The notes under the pieces: model-generated
Told to the model about the DNA's origin: nothing
Databases searched by the model: none
The model's input: the letters and a program-made list of their open reading frames with translations, nothing else
Made by a program: the position numbers and the translations under genes
Assembly (NCBI GenBank): GCA_021780275.1
Contig: JAJXZC010000307.1
Location: 1 to 8,286, forward strand
Origin: Pseudomonadota bacterium
GTDB lineage: Bacteria > Pseudomonadota > Alphaproteobacteria > Parvibaculales > Parvibaculaceae
Direction: 5' to 3'
DNA: 8,286 nucleotides
Shown: positions 1 to 5,544 of the stretch, piece after piece
Numbering within the stretch: the first letter of the stretch is position 1
Layout: every line of letters begins with the position of its first letter

Positions 1-330
<330 letters not shown>

Positions 331-340
331 CGGCGCGCCG

Positions 341-367
341 AGCCCAAAAAACGCGGGCTTTGGCTTA
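341..367 (+). terminator. possible weak terminator after scoB
   Basis: AGCCC (341-345) can pair with GGGCT (355-359) across a 9-nt A-rich loop, followed by TTTGGCTT. The stem is short and the T-tract is interrupted, so this is only a candidate end for the scoB transcript. It lies 11 bases after the stop codon. Confidence 0.35.
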
Positions 368-391
368 ATCGCGCCGAAAGCTTTTCGCCGC

Positions 392-967
392 ATGCTGGCG
401 ATCGGATTTCCGGCGCCTCTGATGCTGCGTTTTGCCCTCACTCTTCTGGCCGTCGTCATCGCTGCGACACTTGCCCTCGGCCCTATGCTCAACGGCAGAC
501 TGGCGGTCAAGCTGCTACGCCCGCCCCCTGCCGTGGTTGAAGAGCCGCCGGCCACGGCCCTCGCGGCAGCGCCTGCGAGCCGGGGGAGCCAGAGCCTCGA
601 CACAGTCGAAATCGCGCCCGACGCCGCCGGCAATTATCTCACCGATATCGACATCGACGGGCGGACGATCCAGGTCGTCGTCGACACCGGCGCGACCTAT
701 CTGTCGCTGACGAGCGAGGACGCCGATGCGCTCGGCATCAATCTCGCCCCGGCCGACTTCCGCTACCGGACGATGACCGCGAACGGCATCGGCACGGCGG
801 CCAAGGTGCATCTCAACGCGCTGCGGATCGCCAATATCGAAATCGACGATGTCGATGCCTTGGTCATGCAGCCCGGCGCGCTGGGCCGCAGCCTGCTCGG
901 CATGAGCGCGCTGAGCCGCCTCGGCGGCGTCCATATTTCCGATGGCAGGCTGATCCTGCAGCGCTAG
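392..967 (+). CDS. membrane-anchored retropepsin-like aspartic protease (TIGR02281-like, clan AA)
   Basis: The product is 191 residues from ATG 392, or 181 from the in-frame ATG at 422. Neither start has a good ribosome binding site, so the start is unsettled. Residues 12-32 form a hydrophobic segment (signal anchor), followed by a Pro/Ala-rich linker (about 43-62) and then the protease domain. The domain carries the clan AA active-site signature VVDTGATYLSLT, with Asp98-Thr99-Gly100, and the C-terminal family signature SLLGMSALSRL (167-177). Retropepsin-like proteases have one Asp per chain and work as homodimers, so one DTG motif is expected. The anchor puts the domain in the periplasm. Substrate is unknown for this family; I infer only a proteolytic role. 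The TAG stop is formed at the edge of a repeat element, so the C-terminus may have been set by that insertion. Convergent with fae. Confidence 0.85.
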   Translation: MLAIGFPAPLMLRFALTLLAVVIAATLALGPMLNGRLAVKLLRPPPAVVEEPPATALAAAPASRGSQSLDTVEIAPDAAGNYLTDIDIDGRTIQVVVDTGATYLSLTSEDADALGINLAPADFRYRTMTANGIGTAAKVHLNALRIANIEIDDVDALVMQPGALGRSLLGMSALSRLGGVHISDGRLILQR

Positions 968-1078
968 ATCACGATGATTTCGGATCGAATCGACCCGAAA
1001 TCATAAACGTGATCGATTCTCATCATTTAGAGCGGGATTTTTGCAAAAGCCGCGGACACTTTTTCGCATCCCGCTCTA
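965..1078. repeat. intergenic palindromic repeat, copy 1 (two-hairpin element)
   Basis: This is a 114-bp element shared with two further copies at 3390-3502 and 3501-3617. It has two parts. The first is a long palindrome: GATCACGATGATTTCGG (967-983) against CCGAAATCAT plus CGTGATC (995-1014), with a 3-nt AAA bulge. The second is a hairpin with perfect 11-bp arms, TAGAGCGGGAT (1028-1038) and ATCCCGCTCTA (1068-1078). It fills most of the convergent gap between the protease gene and fae and could act as a bidirectional terminator or RNA stabiliser. Architecture resembles RIME-like mosaic elements of Rhizobiales, but family identity was not tested. Confidence 0.85.
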
Positions 1079-1114
1079 GGTCGGGCCTCGCGCGACGCGG
1101 TAGTGACTGGAAAG

Positions 1115-1636
1115 TCAGGCGGCACGCGCCGCGAGCGGGTGCTTCATGCTATCCGATCGCTGGATGATTTCGTCGATCGTCGGCTCGCCGGTAATGGCTC
1201 GCTCGAGCGCCAGCTTGGTCGCTTCGTAATTCCAATCTTGAATCTTCTTGTCGTCGTTCGCGTCCCACTCGATGAAAACACCGACGCAGATGAAGATGTC
1301 ATTGACCTCCGCCTTGGGGATGAGCCCCTTCTTCACCGTATCGATAACGGCCCGCGCGACAGCGGTCTGCGCCGGGCCGAACAATTGCGTCGCCTGTTTG
1401 GCGTCCTTGATCTGAACTTTGTTGAACATCACCGTTGCCGGCTTTGCCGGCAGGTTTGGCGCGACGAGAGCGAGGAGCGCATTATCGCCGATTTTCTGAT
1501 TGGTCAGCGCGTTGCAGAACGCGGCCTCGGCCGGGCTGCCGCGCGGCCCGATGAGAAGATCGATATGGGCGACCTCCTTGCCGTCGCCGACCAGCGCTTC
1601 GCCGAACATCACACGGTCGATCTTTGACTTGCTCAT
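1115..1636 (-). CDS. fae: formaldehyde-activating enzyme (Fae), possibly a Fae2-type paralogue
   Basis: Fae condenses formaldehyde with tetrahydromethanopterin to methylene-H4MPT in the cytosol, the entry step of the H4MPT-linked formaldehyde oxidation route of methylotrophs. The product has 173 residues, close to the usual size. The N-terminal signature [16 protein letters not shown] (12-27) is followed by [17 protein letters not shown]; His24 is the family's conserved histidine, proposed as acid/base catalyst. Later blocks are [37 protein letters not shown] and NYEATKL, ending near [11 protein letters not shown] 1636 is preferred: GGAGG lies 5 nt upstream, whereas the in-frame TTG 12 nt upstream overlaps that site. 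Compared with my memory of canonical Fae, PNLPCKP is PNLPAKP here and GPAQHGVA is GPAQTAVA, so this may be a secondary copy. No other C1 genes are in view. No clear promoter was seen in the 256-bp divergent gap to pgmG. Confidence 0.93.
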   Translation of the reverse strand: MSKSKIDRVMFGEALVGDGKEVAHIDLLIGPRGSPAEAAFCNALTNQKIGDNALLALVAPNLPAKPATVMFNKVQIKDAKQATQLFGPAQTAVARAVIDTVKKGLIPKAEVNDIFICVGVFIEWDANDDKKIQDWNYEATKLALERAITGEPTIDEIIQRSDSMKHPLAARAA

Positions 1637-1641
1637 TTGAT

Positions 1642-1646
1642 CCTCC
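1642..1646 (-). promoter_or_regulatory. ribosome binding site deciding the fae start
   Basis: GGAGG on the - strand, 5 nt before ATG 1636. It overlaps the upstream in-frame TTG, which rules that TTG out as a start. Confidence 0.8.
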
Positions 1647-1892
1647 AATCCAAAACGACCCGGTATAAACGCCGAAAGCCGCTCTTCGGATCCGACGCCT
1701 TGATGCCGCTCGATTTATTTGATTGGAAACGGAGCCCCTGCGCGGCGCATGCGACGCAATTTTGCGCAAGCTTGGCGCTGAAGCGGCGGGAATTCTTTAT
1801 CGGTCGCCTCGGCTAAATCGGCTTGCTCTCCGCCCGGCCCGCTCATAACGTCCCGCCCGCAAAGATATTCGCGGCTTCACAGAGGATTTTGC

Positions 1893-3392
1893 ATGTTTCC
1901 GAAACCAGAGCCCGCGCTCAAGCCCAATACTTATGCTTACGAATGCACGCCGATGGTGAAGCCGACGGGCTTTCGCGAATATGACGCGCGCTGGCTTTTC
2001 GAAAAGGAAATCAACCTGATGGGCGTCGAGGCGTTGGGCCTCGGCCTGGGGACGCTTTTGCACGAGTTCGGCGTGCGGCCGGAGATCGTCACCGGACACG
2101 ATTTCCGCAGCTATTCATCGTCGATCAAGCTCGCGCTGGTGACCGGCCTGGTGGCCGCCGGCATCAAGGTCCACGACATCGGTCTGGCGCTCTCGCCAAT
2201 GGCTTATTTCGCCCAATTCGACCTCGACGTGCCGGCCGTCGCGATGGTGACCGCCTCGCATAACGACAACGGCTGGACGGGCGTCAAAATGGGGTCGCAG
2301 CGGCCAGTGACCTTCGGGCCGGACGAAATGACCCGGCTGAAGGAAATCGTCCTTGGCGGCACCTATCGCTATGCTGAGGGTGGCAGCTATCGCTATGTGC
2401 CGAACTTCTCGGCCCGCTATATCGCCGATCTCGTGAACCGGCCGAAGCTCAAGCGCAAACTGAAAGTCGTCGCCGCCTGCGGCAACGGCACCGCAGGCGC
2501 CTTCGCGCCGCAGGTTCTGGAAAAACTCGGTTGCGAGGTCGTGCCGCTCGATACCGAGCTCGACTATACCTTCCCGCATTACAATCCCAATCCCGAAGAC
2601 ATGAAAATGCTGCATGCGATGGCCGACAAGGTGCGCGAGGTTGGCGCCGATGTCGGGCTCGGTTTCGACGGCGACGGCGACCGCTGCGGCGTCGTCGATA
2701 ATCACGGCGAGGAGATTTTCGCCGACAAGATCGGCGTGATGCTGGCGCGGGATTTGTCGAAGCTTCATCCCGGCGCGACCTTCGTCGTCGATGTGAAATC
2801 GACCGGACTTTTCCTCACCGATCCGGTGCTGCAGGCCAATGGCGTCAAGGCGGATTATTGGAAGACCGGACATTCCTATATCAAGCGCCGCGTCACCGAC
2901 CTGAACGCGCTCGCCGGATTCGAGAAATCCGGGCATTTCTTTTTCAATGCGCCGGTCGGGCGCGGCTACGACGACGGGCTGTTAACCGCGATCCACGTGC
3001 TCGAAATGCTCGACCGCAATCCCGGTCAGTCAATGGCCGATCTTTATGCCGATCTGCCGAAGACCTGGGGCTCGCCCACCATGGCGCCGCACTGCGACGA
3101 CGAGTGCAAATATGGAATCGTCGATGAGGTCGTCGCCGCCTTCCGCGACATGCAGGCCAGGGGCGAGCCGGTCGGCGGACAAAAAATCCGCGACCTCGTG
3201 ACCGTGAACGGTGTGCGGGTCGTGACCGAAGACGGCACCTGGGGCCTGGTGCGCGCCTCGTCGAACAAGCCGGAACTGGTCGTCGTCGTCGAAAGCCCCG
3301 TGTCAGAGGCGCGGTTGCACGAGATGTTCAAGGCCGTCGACGCCGTGCTCCGGCGCCATCCCGAAGTCGGTGCCTATAATCAGACGATCTAG
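1893..3392 (+). CDS. pgmG: phosphoglucomutase/phosphomannomutase
   Basis: A cytosolic alpha-D-phosphohexomutase of 499 residues that interconverts hexose 1- and 6-phosphates (glucose and/or mannose), feeding nucleotide-sugar, LPS and exopolysaccharide synthesis. All four family active-site elements are present in order: the phosphoserine loop TASHNDNGWTG with Ser122; the metal loop DGDGDR (259-264); the sugar-binding loop EKSGH (344-348); and the C-terminal phosphate loop RASSNKPEL (454-462). The phosphoserine loop has N-D where many family members have N-P, and the phosphate loop has RASSNKP instead of RPSGTEP; I recall both as usual in alphaproteobacterial members. Length matches the family. 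Start ATG 1893 has AGAGGA (1881-1886) 6 nt upstream. A short internal duplication, TYRYAEGGSYRY (157-168), sits in domain 1. Single gene, divergent from fae. The TAG stop lies at the edge of a repeat. Substrate preference cannot be read from sequence. Confidence 0.95.
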   Translation: MFPKPEPALKPNTYAYECTPMVKPTGFREYDARWLFEKEINLMGVEALGLGLGTLLHEFGVRPEIVTGHDFRSYSSSIKLALVTGLVAAGIKVHDIGLALSPMAYFAQFDLDVPAVAMVTASHNDNGWTGVKMGSQRPVTFGPDEMTRLKEIVLGGTYRYAEGGSYRYVPNFSARYIADLVNRPKLKRKLKVVAACGNGTAGAFAPQVLEKLGCEVVPLDTELDYTFPHYNPNPEDMKMLHAMADKVREVGADVGLGFDGDGDRCGVVDNHGEEIFADKIGVMLARDLSKLHPGATFVVDVKSTGLFLTDPVLQANGVKADYWKTGHSYIKRRVTDLNALAGFEKSGHFFFNAPVGRGYDDGLLTAIHVLEMLDRNPGQSMADLYADLPKTWGSPTMAPHCDDECKYGIVDEVVAAFRDMQARGEPVGGQKIRDLVTVNGVRVVTEDGTWGLVRASSNKPELVVVVESPVSEARLHEMFKAVDAVLRRHPEVGAYNQTI

Positions 3393-3502
3393 ATCACGAT
3401 GATTTCGGATCGACTCGACCCGAAATCATGAACGTGATCAATCATCGTTTGGAGCGGGATTGTTTGCGAAAAACCGCTGACACTTTTTCGCATCCCGCAT
3501 TA
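3390..3502. repeat. intergenic palindromic repeat, copy 2 (left unit of tandem pair)
   Basis: Same two-hairpin element as 965-1078. The left palindrome GATCACGATGATTTCGG / CCGAAATCAT..CGTGATC is intact (about 3392-3438). The right hairpin is decayed at its outer arms: GGAGCGGGAT (3451-3460) against ATCCCGCATT (3492-3501). Its inner arms are perfect: GCGAAAAA (3466-3473) and TTTTTCGC (3484-3491). The element starts with TAG, which is the stop codon of pgmG, and shares its last bases with copy 3. Confidence 0.85.
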
Positions 3503-3617
3503 GATCGCGATGATTTCGGATCGAAATCGATCCGAAATCATAAACGCGATCGATTCTCATAATGTAGAGCGGGATTTTTCGCGAAAAACCGCTGACACTT
3601 TTTCGCATCCCGCTCTA
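3501..3617. repeat. intergenic palindromic repeat, copy 3 (right unit of tandem pair)
   Basis: Third copy of the element, directly abutting copy 2. The left palindrome begins TAGATCGCGATGATTTCGG and is closed by CCGAAATCAT and CGCGATC; the A-to-G change in the left arm is matched by T-to-C in the right arm, so pairing is kept. The right hairpin has perfect outer arms TAGAGCGGGAT (3565-3575) and ATCCCGCTCTA (3607-3617) and perfect inner arms GCGAAAAA (3581-3588) and TTTTTCGC (3599-3606). It ends 8 bp from the stop codon of the - strand pilus gene, so it may also end transcripts from that side. Confidence 0.87.
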
Positions 3618-3625
3618 AGGACGCG

Positions 3626-4093
3626 CTATTTGCCCAGCGCGTCGGAATTGTGCTCCTGAATTTGCGCCGTCACGTCGCTGAAGAACTTTTTGTCGTCGCC
3701 AAGAACCGCGGTCGGCTGGCAGCGCGGCGCGCATGTATAGGATTGACGGTCCATACCGCGCTGGACCACCAGCATCTTGCTGTTGCCGACGACCAAAATA
3801 TTGGAATTGGTCACCACCTTGCCGGCGGCATCGAGAGTGATGAGATTGGTCTCGCCGAAGCCCTTGCCGGTGACGACCATCGCATTGCCGGTCTTCAGCA
3901 ACGTCACATCGGCGATCATTGGATTGCCGATGATGAGCGTACGCACATTGGAGGGAATCGGGACGAGTTGCGCCTGATCCACCGTGACGGTCAGCGTGCC
4001 TTCGGCGAAGGCCGACAACCCCGATGCAAAAGACACGCAAAGAGCCGCAGCCGCCACGCTAAGGCGCCAAAGCTTCGATATTTGCGGACCCAT
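3626..4093 (-). CDS. secreted stand-alone CpaC-N-like pilus assembly protein
   Basis: A 155-residue exported protein. A signal peptide is visible (Lys/Arg at 7-10, hydrophobic 11-29, likely cleavage after SAFA at 30). Residues about 35-105 match the N-terminal domain of pilus secretins (T2SS/T3SS pilus N domain, PF13629-like): VPIPSNVRTLIIGNPMIADV and GKGFGETNLITLD here parallel VDLPQDASEIFVGNPKVANA and GLDNGQTTVFAMD in the CpaC of this window. There is no secretin beta-domain. The tail holds a CAPRC motif (Cys121, Cys125), possibly a periplasmic disulphide. ATG 4093 is chosen because the signal peptide begins there; the longer open frame to 4267 would bury it, and GAAGGG lies a few bases upstream. 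Divergent from flp, so it likely assists the pilus channel in the periplasm; that role is inferred from domain and context. Confidence 0.83.
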   Translation of the reverse strand: MGPQISKLWRLSVAAAALCVSFASGLSAFAEGTLTVTVDQAQLVPIPSNVRTLIIGNPMIADVTLLKTGNAMVVTGKGFGETNLITLDAAGKVVTNSNILVVGNSKMLVVQRGMDRQSYTCAPRCQPTAVLGDDKKFFSDVTAQIQEHNSDALGK

Positions 4094-4333
4094 CGGCTGC
4101 CCTTCGCGAACACAAACTCTGCTTCGGACTTCACTCCGAAATAGTGAATTTTTGCTAAACCGCGGCGCCGCGCAAAGACGCAAACAGACCTTTTTGACGC
4201 GAACGCGCTGTGGCGATTCCGCCCATTTCAACCCTTGGCGGGGCCGCGCAAATACTTGACGGGTCATTTAAATCCGGCACGGCGCCGGGGACTTCGCCGA
4301 GCGCAAATGATTTTGGCGGCACCTCCACACTCA

Positions 4334-4348
4334 TTAAGAACTCGATAA
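4334..4348 (+). promoter_or_regulatory. candidate CtrA box upstream of flp
   Basis: TTAA-GAACTCG-ATAA, one mismatch from the CtrA consensus core TTAA-N7-TTAA. It lies about 120 bp before the flp start. Pilin genes are CtrA targets in Caulobacter, which makes the site plausible, but short AT motifs arise by chance. Confidence 0.4.
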
Positions 4349-4377
4349 TTTCAAACGTCCGAAAAGCCGCCGTGGCT

Positions 4378-4404
4378 TAAGCGGTTTTGAGCAAAAGCCG
4401 CTTA
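4378..4404. repeat. imperfect inverted repeat upstream of flp
   Basis: TAAGCGGTTTT (4378-4388) pairs with AAAAGCCGCTTA (4393-4404) around a GAGC loop, with one unpaired G at 4397. It lies 64 bp before the flp start. It could be an operator or a 5'-leader hairpin on the pilin mRNA. Confidence 0.55.
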
Positions 4405-4456
4405 TGCTCCGACCATTCCGCCACCAAGCAGGAATAAATTTTTGAAAACTCGCGAA

Positions 4457-4461
4457 GAGGA
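4457..4461 (+). promoter_or_regulatory. ribosome binding site deciding the flp start
   Basis: GAGGA, 7 nt before ATG 4469. It lies inside the frame extension from TTG 4442 and so supports the shorter 54-residue pilin. Confidence 0.75.
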
Positions 4462-4468
4462 AGCAACC

Positions 4469-4633
4469 ATGAGCAATATTTTGGCCCGTTTCGCCAAGGA
4501 CGAGTCCGGTGCGACGGCTATCGAATATGGTCTGATCGCCGGCTTGATCGCTGTCGTGATCATCAGCGCGATTTCGTCGGTCGGCACGAGGTTGGTCACC
4601 AAGTTCAACGCTGTCGCCAACAACTTGACCTAA
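4469..4633 (+). CDS. flp: Flp/PilA family type IVb pilin
   Basis: The major subunit of the Flp (tad/cpa) pilus, 54 residues, normal for this family. The leader MSNILARFAKDESG ends in Gly14, the prepilin peptidase cleavage point. The mature protein begins ATAIEYGLIAGLIAVVII, giving the type IVb signature with Glu at +5 (Glu19) followed by Tyr20 and a hydrophobic alpha-helix that serves first as membrane anchor and later as fibre core. Processing would be by CpaA, encoded downstream. It stands apart from cpaA by 278 bp containing several hairpins and a terminator, which fits separate high-level expression. A CtrA-like box and an inverted repeat lie upstream. It is one of the clearest genes in the window despite its size. 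Confidence 0.97.
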   Translation: MSNILARFAKDESGATAIEYGLIAGLIAVVIISAISSVGTRLVTKFNAVANNLT

Positions 4634-4652
4634 ATCGGTCGGCGAACGACTT

Positions 4653-4693
4653 ATCTGCGGCCCGGCCTCACATGAACGGTGCGGGCCGCAGAT
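4653..4693. repeat. 12-bp perfect hairpin downstream of flp
   Basis: ATCTGCGGCCCG (4653-4664) and CGGGCCGCAGAT (4682-4693) form a perfect 12-bp GC-rich stem with a 17-nt loop, beginning 19 bases after the flp stop. It has no T-tract, so a 3'-end-protecting or attenuating hairpin is likelier than a terminator on its own. Confidence 0.7.
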
Positions 4694-4697
4694 CCTC

Positions 4698-4713
4698 GGC
4701 GCCGTGCGGCGCC
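4698..4713. repeat. short GC hairpin in the flp-cpaA gap
   Basis: GGCGCC-GTGC-GGCGCC, a perfect 6-bp stem with a 4-nt loop, lying between the 12-bp hairpin and the terminator. Confidence 0.5.
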
Positions 4714-4718
4714 TTCTC

Positions 4719-4744
4719 GCACGGATATTCCGTGCAGATTTTTT
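4719..4744 (+). terminator. intrinsic terminator after flp
   Basis: GCACGG (4719-4724) pairs with CCGTGC (4730-4735) over the loop ATATT, followed by AGATTTTTT (4736-4744). Stem, short loop and T-run make this a good rho-independent terminator about 85 bp after flp. It would detach the pilin transcript from cpaA. Confidence 0.75.
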
Positions 4745-4838
4745 CTCGGCGGACCCGCCTGCCGGCCATGCGCCAATTTGAGACGCTTTGCGTGCGACCG
4801 GTCGGGGCTCGCTAGCGCGGCGCCCGGGTTCAAAGCCG

Positions 4839-4854
4839 TTAACGTCCGGTAAAC
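4839..4854 (+). promoter_or_regulatory. candidate CtrA box upstream of cpaA
   Basis: TTAACGTCCGGTAAAC reads TTAA-N7-TAAAC, one mismatch from the CtrA consensus TTAA-N7-TTAAC. It ends 57 bp before the cpaA start. Two further TTAA half-sites follow at 4864-4867 and 4871-4874. Confidence 0.5.
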
Positions 4855-4911
4855 GCAACCCCGTTAATCTTTAAGCCGCATGCGGGACGCCCCGCCGCCA
4901 CAGGCCGGACC

Positions 4912-5415
4912 ATGATCTTCGCCACGCTCGTCTTGTTCCCCGCTCTTATGGCCTATGCCGCCTTTTCCGATCTCTTCACCATGACGATTTCGAATTTCGT
5001 CTCGCTGGCGCTGATCGTGATCTTTTTCGTTTTGGCTCTTGCGCTGGCCATGCCGGTTGAGGACATCGAGTTGCACACCGCCGCCGGGGCGATGGTTCTC
5101 CTCATTACCTTTTTCATGTTCGCGCGCGGCTGGATCGGCGGCGGCGATGCCAAACTCGCGGCGGCAACCGCGCTCTGGTTCGGCTTTGATCATCTCGCCG
5201 ACTATAGCCTTTATGCTGCGGTGCTCGGCGGCGTTTTGACGCTTTCCATTCTCGTTTTGCGTCGCTACCCTTTACCGCCCGTGCTGCTCGGCCAGACGTG
5301 GCTCGCACGGCTGCACGACAAAGCCAATGGCGTGCCTTATGGCATCGCATTAGCGGTCGCCGGTCTCGTGCTTTATCCCGAAACGGCGATCTGGGCCTCC
5401 GCCGTCGCGCGCTAG
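4912..5415 (+). CDS. cpaA: prepilin peptidase CpaA (A24 family)
   Basis: An integral inner-membrane aspartic peptidase that cuts the leader from Flp prepilin at Gly14/Ala15. The product has 167 residues, typical of the short CpaA/TadV type lacking the N-terminal methylase domain of PilD. The two catalytic aspartates are visible: Asp20 in FSDLFTMTISN, after the first hydrophobic helix, and Asp79 in the GGGDAKL motif (76-82). Several hydrophobic helices follow, and the conserved C-terminal VPYGIA motif (141-146) is present. The ATG at 4912 starts directly into the first helix; its ribosome site is weak (AGG about 8 nt upstream). It is first in the cpaABCD row and 129 bp before cpaB. Confidence 0.95.
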   Translation: MIFATLVLFPALMAYAAFSDLFTMTISNFVSLALIVIFFVLALALAMPVEDIELHTAAGAMVLLITFFMFARGWIGGGDAKLAAATALWFGFDHLADYSLYAAVLGGVLTLSILVLRRYPLPPVLLGQTWLARLHDKANGVPYGIALAVAGLVLYPETAIWASAVAR

Positions 5416-5472
5416 CGGTCTGAGCTTAGCTGTCTTACCGCGGCGCAACCATGCGCAATTGGAGAGGTTTGG

Positions 5473-5488
5473 TTAACCTTAATTTGAC
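5473..5488 (+). promoter_or_regulatory. candidate CtrA box upstream of cpaB
   Basis: TTAACCTTAATTTGAC reads TTAA-N7-TTGAC, one mismatch from TTAA-N7-TTAAC. It ends 56 bp before the cpaB start, nearly the same distance as the cpaA box from cpaA. It overlaps the palindrome GGTTAACC (5471-5478). Confidence 0.48.
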
Positions 5489-5544
5489 GTTTGCATGGTC
5501 GTATTCGAGGTGGGTTCAAACATCCGCGTCGATTGGTTCAGCAT

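Larger units (their letters stand above)
4094..4468. promoter_or_regulatory. divergent control region between the CpaC-N-like gene and flp
   Basis: A 375-bp stretch with no credible gene. It must hold the promoters for both divergent genes. Visible elements are a CtrA-like box at 4334-4348, an imperfect inverted repeat at 4378-4404, a 31-bp-spaced direct repeat AAAAGCCGC (4362-4370 and 4393-4401), and a weak CtrA-like sequence on the - strand at 4144-4159 (TTTA-N7-TTCAC, two mismatches). No confident -35/-10 pair was found. Confidence 0.5.

Noticed and set aside
1103..1627. + strand open frame of 174 codons opposite fae
   Set aside because: Antisense of a clear fae gene; the product is Arg/Asp/Leu-rich with no motif.
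2253..2286. Non-standard phosphoserine loop TASHNDN in pgmG as a sign of altered function
   Set aside because: Ser122, the metal loop, sugar loop and phosphate loop are all intact, and this variant is, to my knowledge, usual in alphaproteobacterial PgmG-type enzymes.
2115..2936. - strand open frame of 273 codons opposite pgmG
   Set aside because: It lies entirely inside pgmG, which has all its catalytic motifs; the antisense product is low-information (His/Gly/Ala/Arg/Asp-rich).
965..3617. Repeats considered as a CRISPR array
   Set aside because: Only three copies, each about 115 bp with internal palindromes, two abutting and one 2.3 kb away; there is no spacer regularity and no cas gene.
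3650..4144. + strand open frames opposite the CpaC-N-like gene
   Set aside because: The - strand reading gives a signal peptide and a known domain; the + strand products show neither.
4094..4267. 58-residue N-terminal extension of the CpaC-N-like protein
   Set aside because: It would place a basic, low-complexity segment before an obvious signal peptide; the internal ATG at 4093 fits an exported protein.
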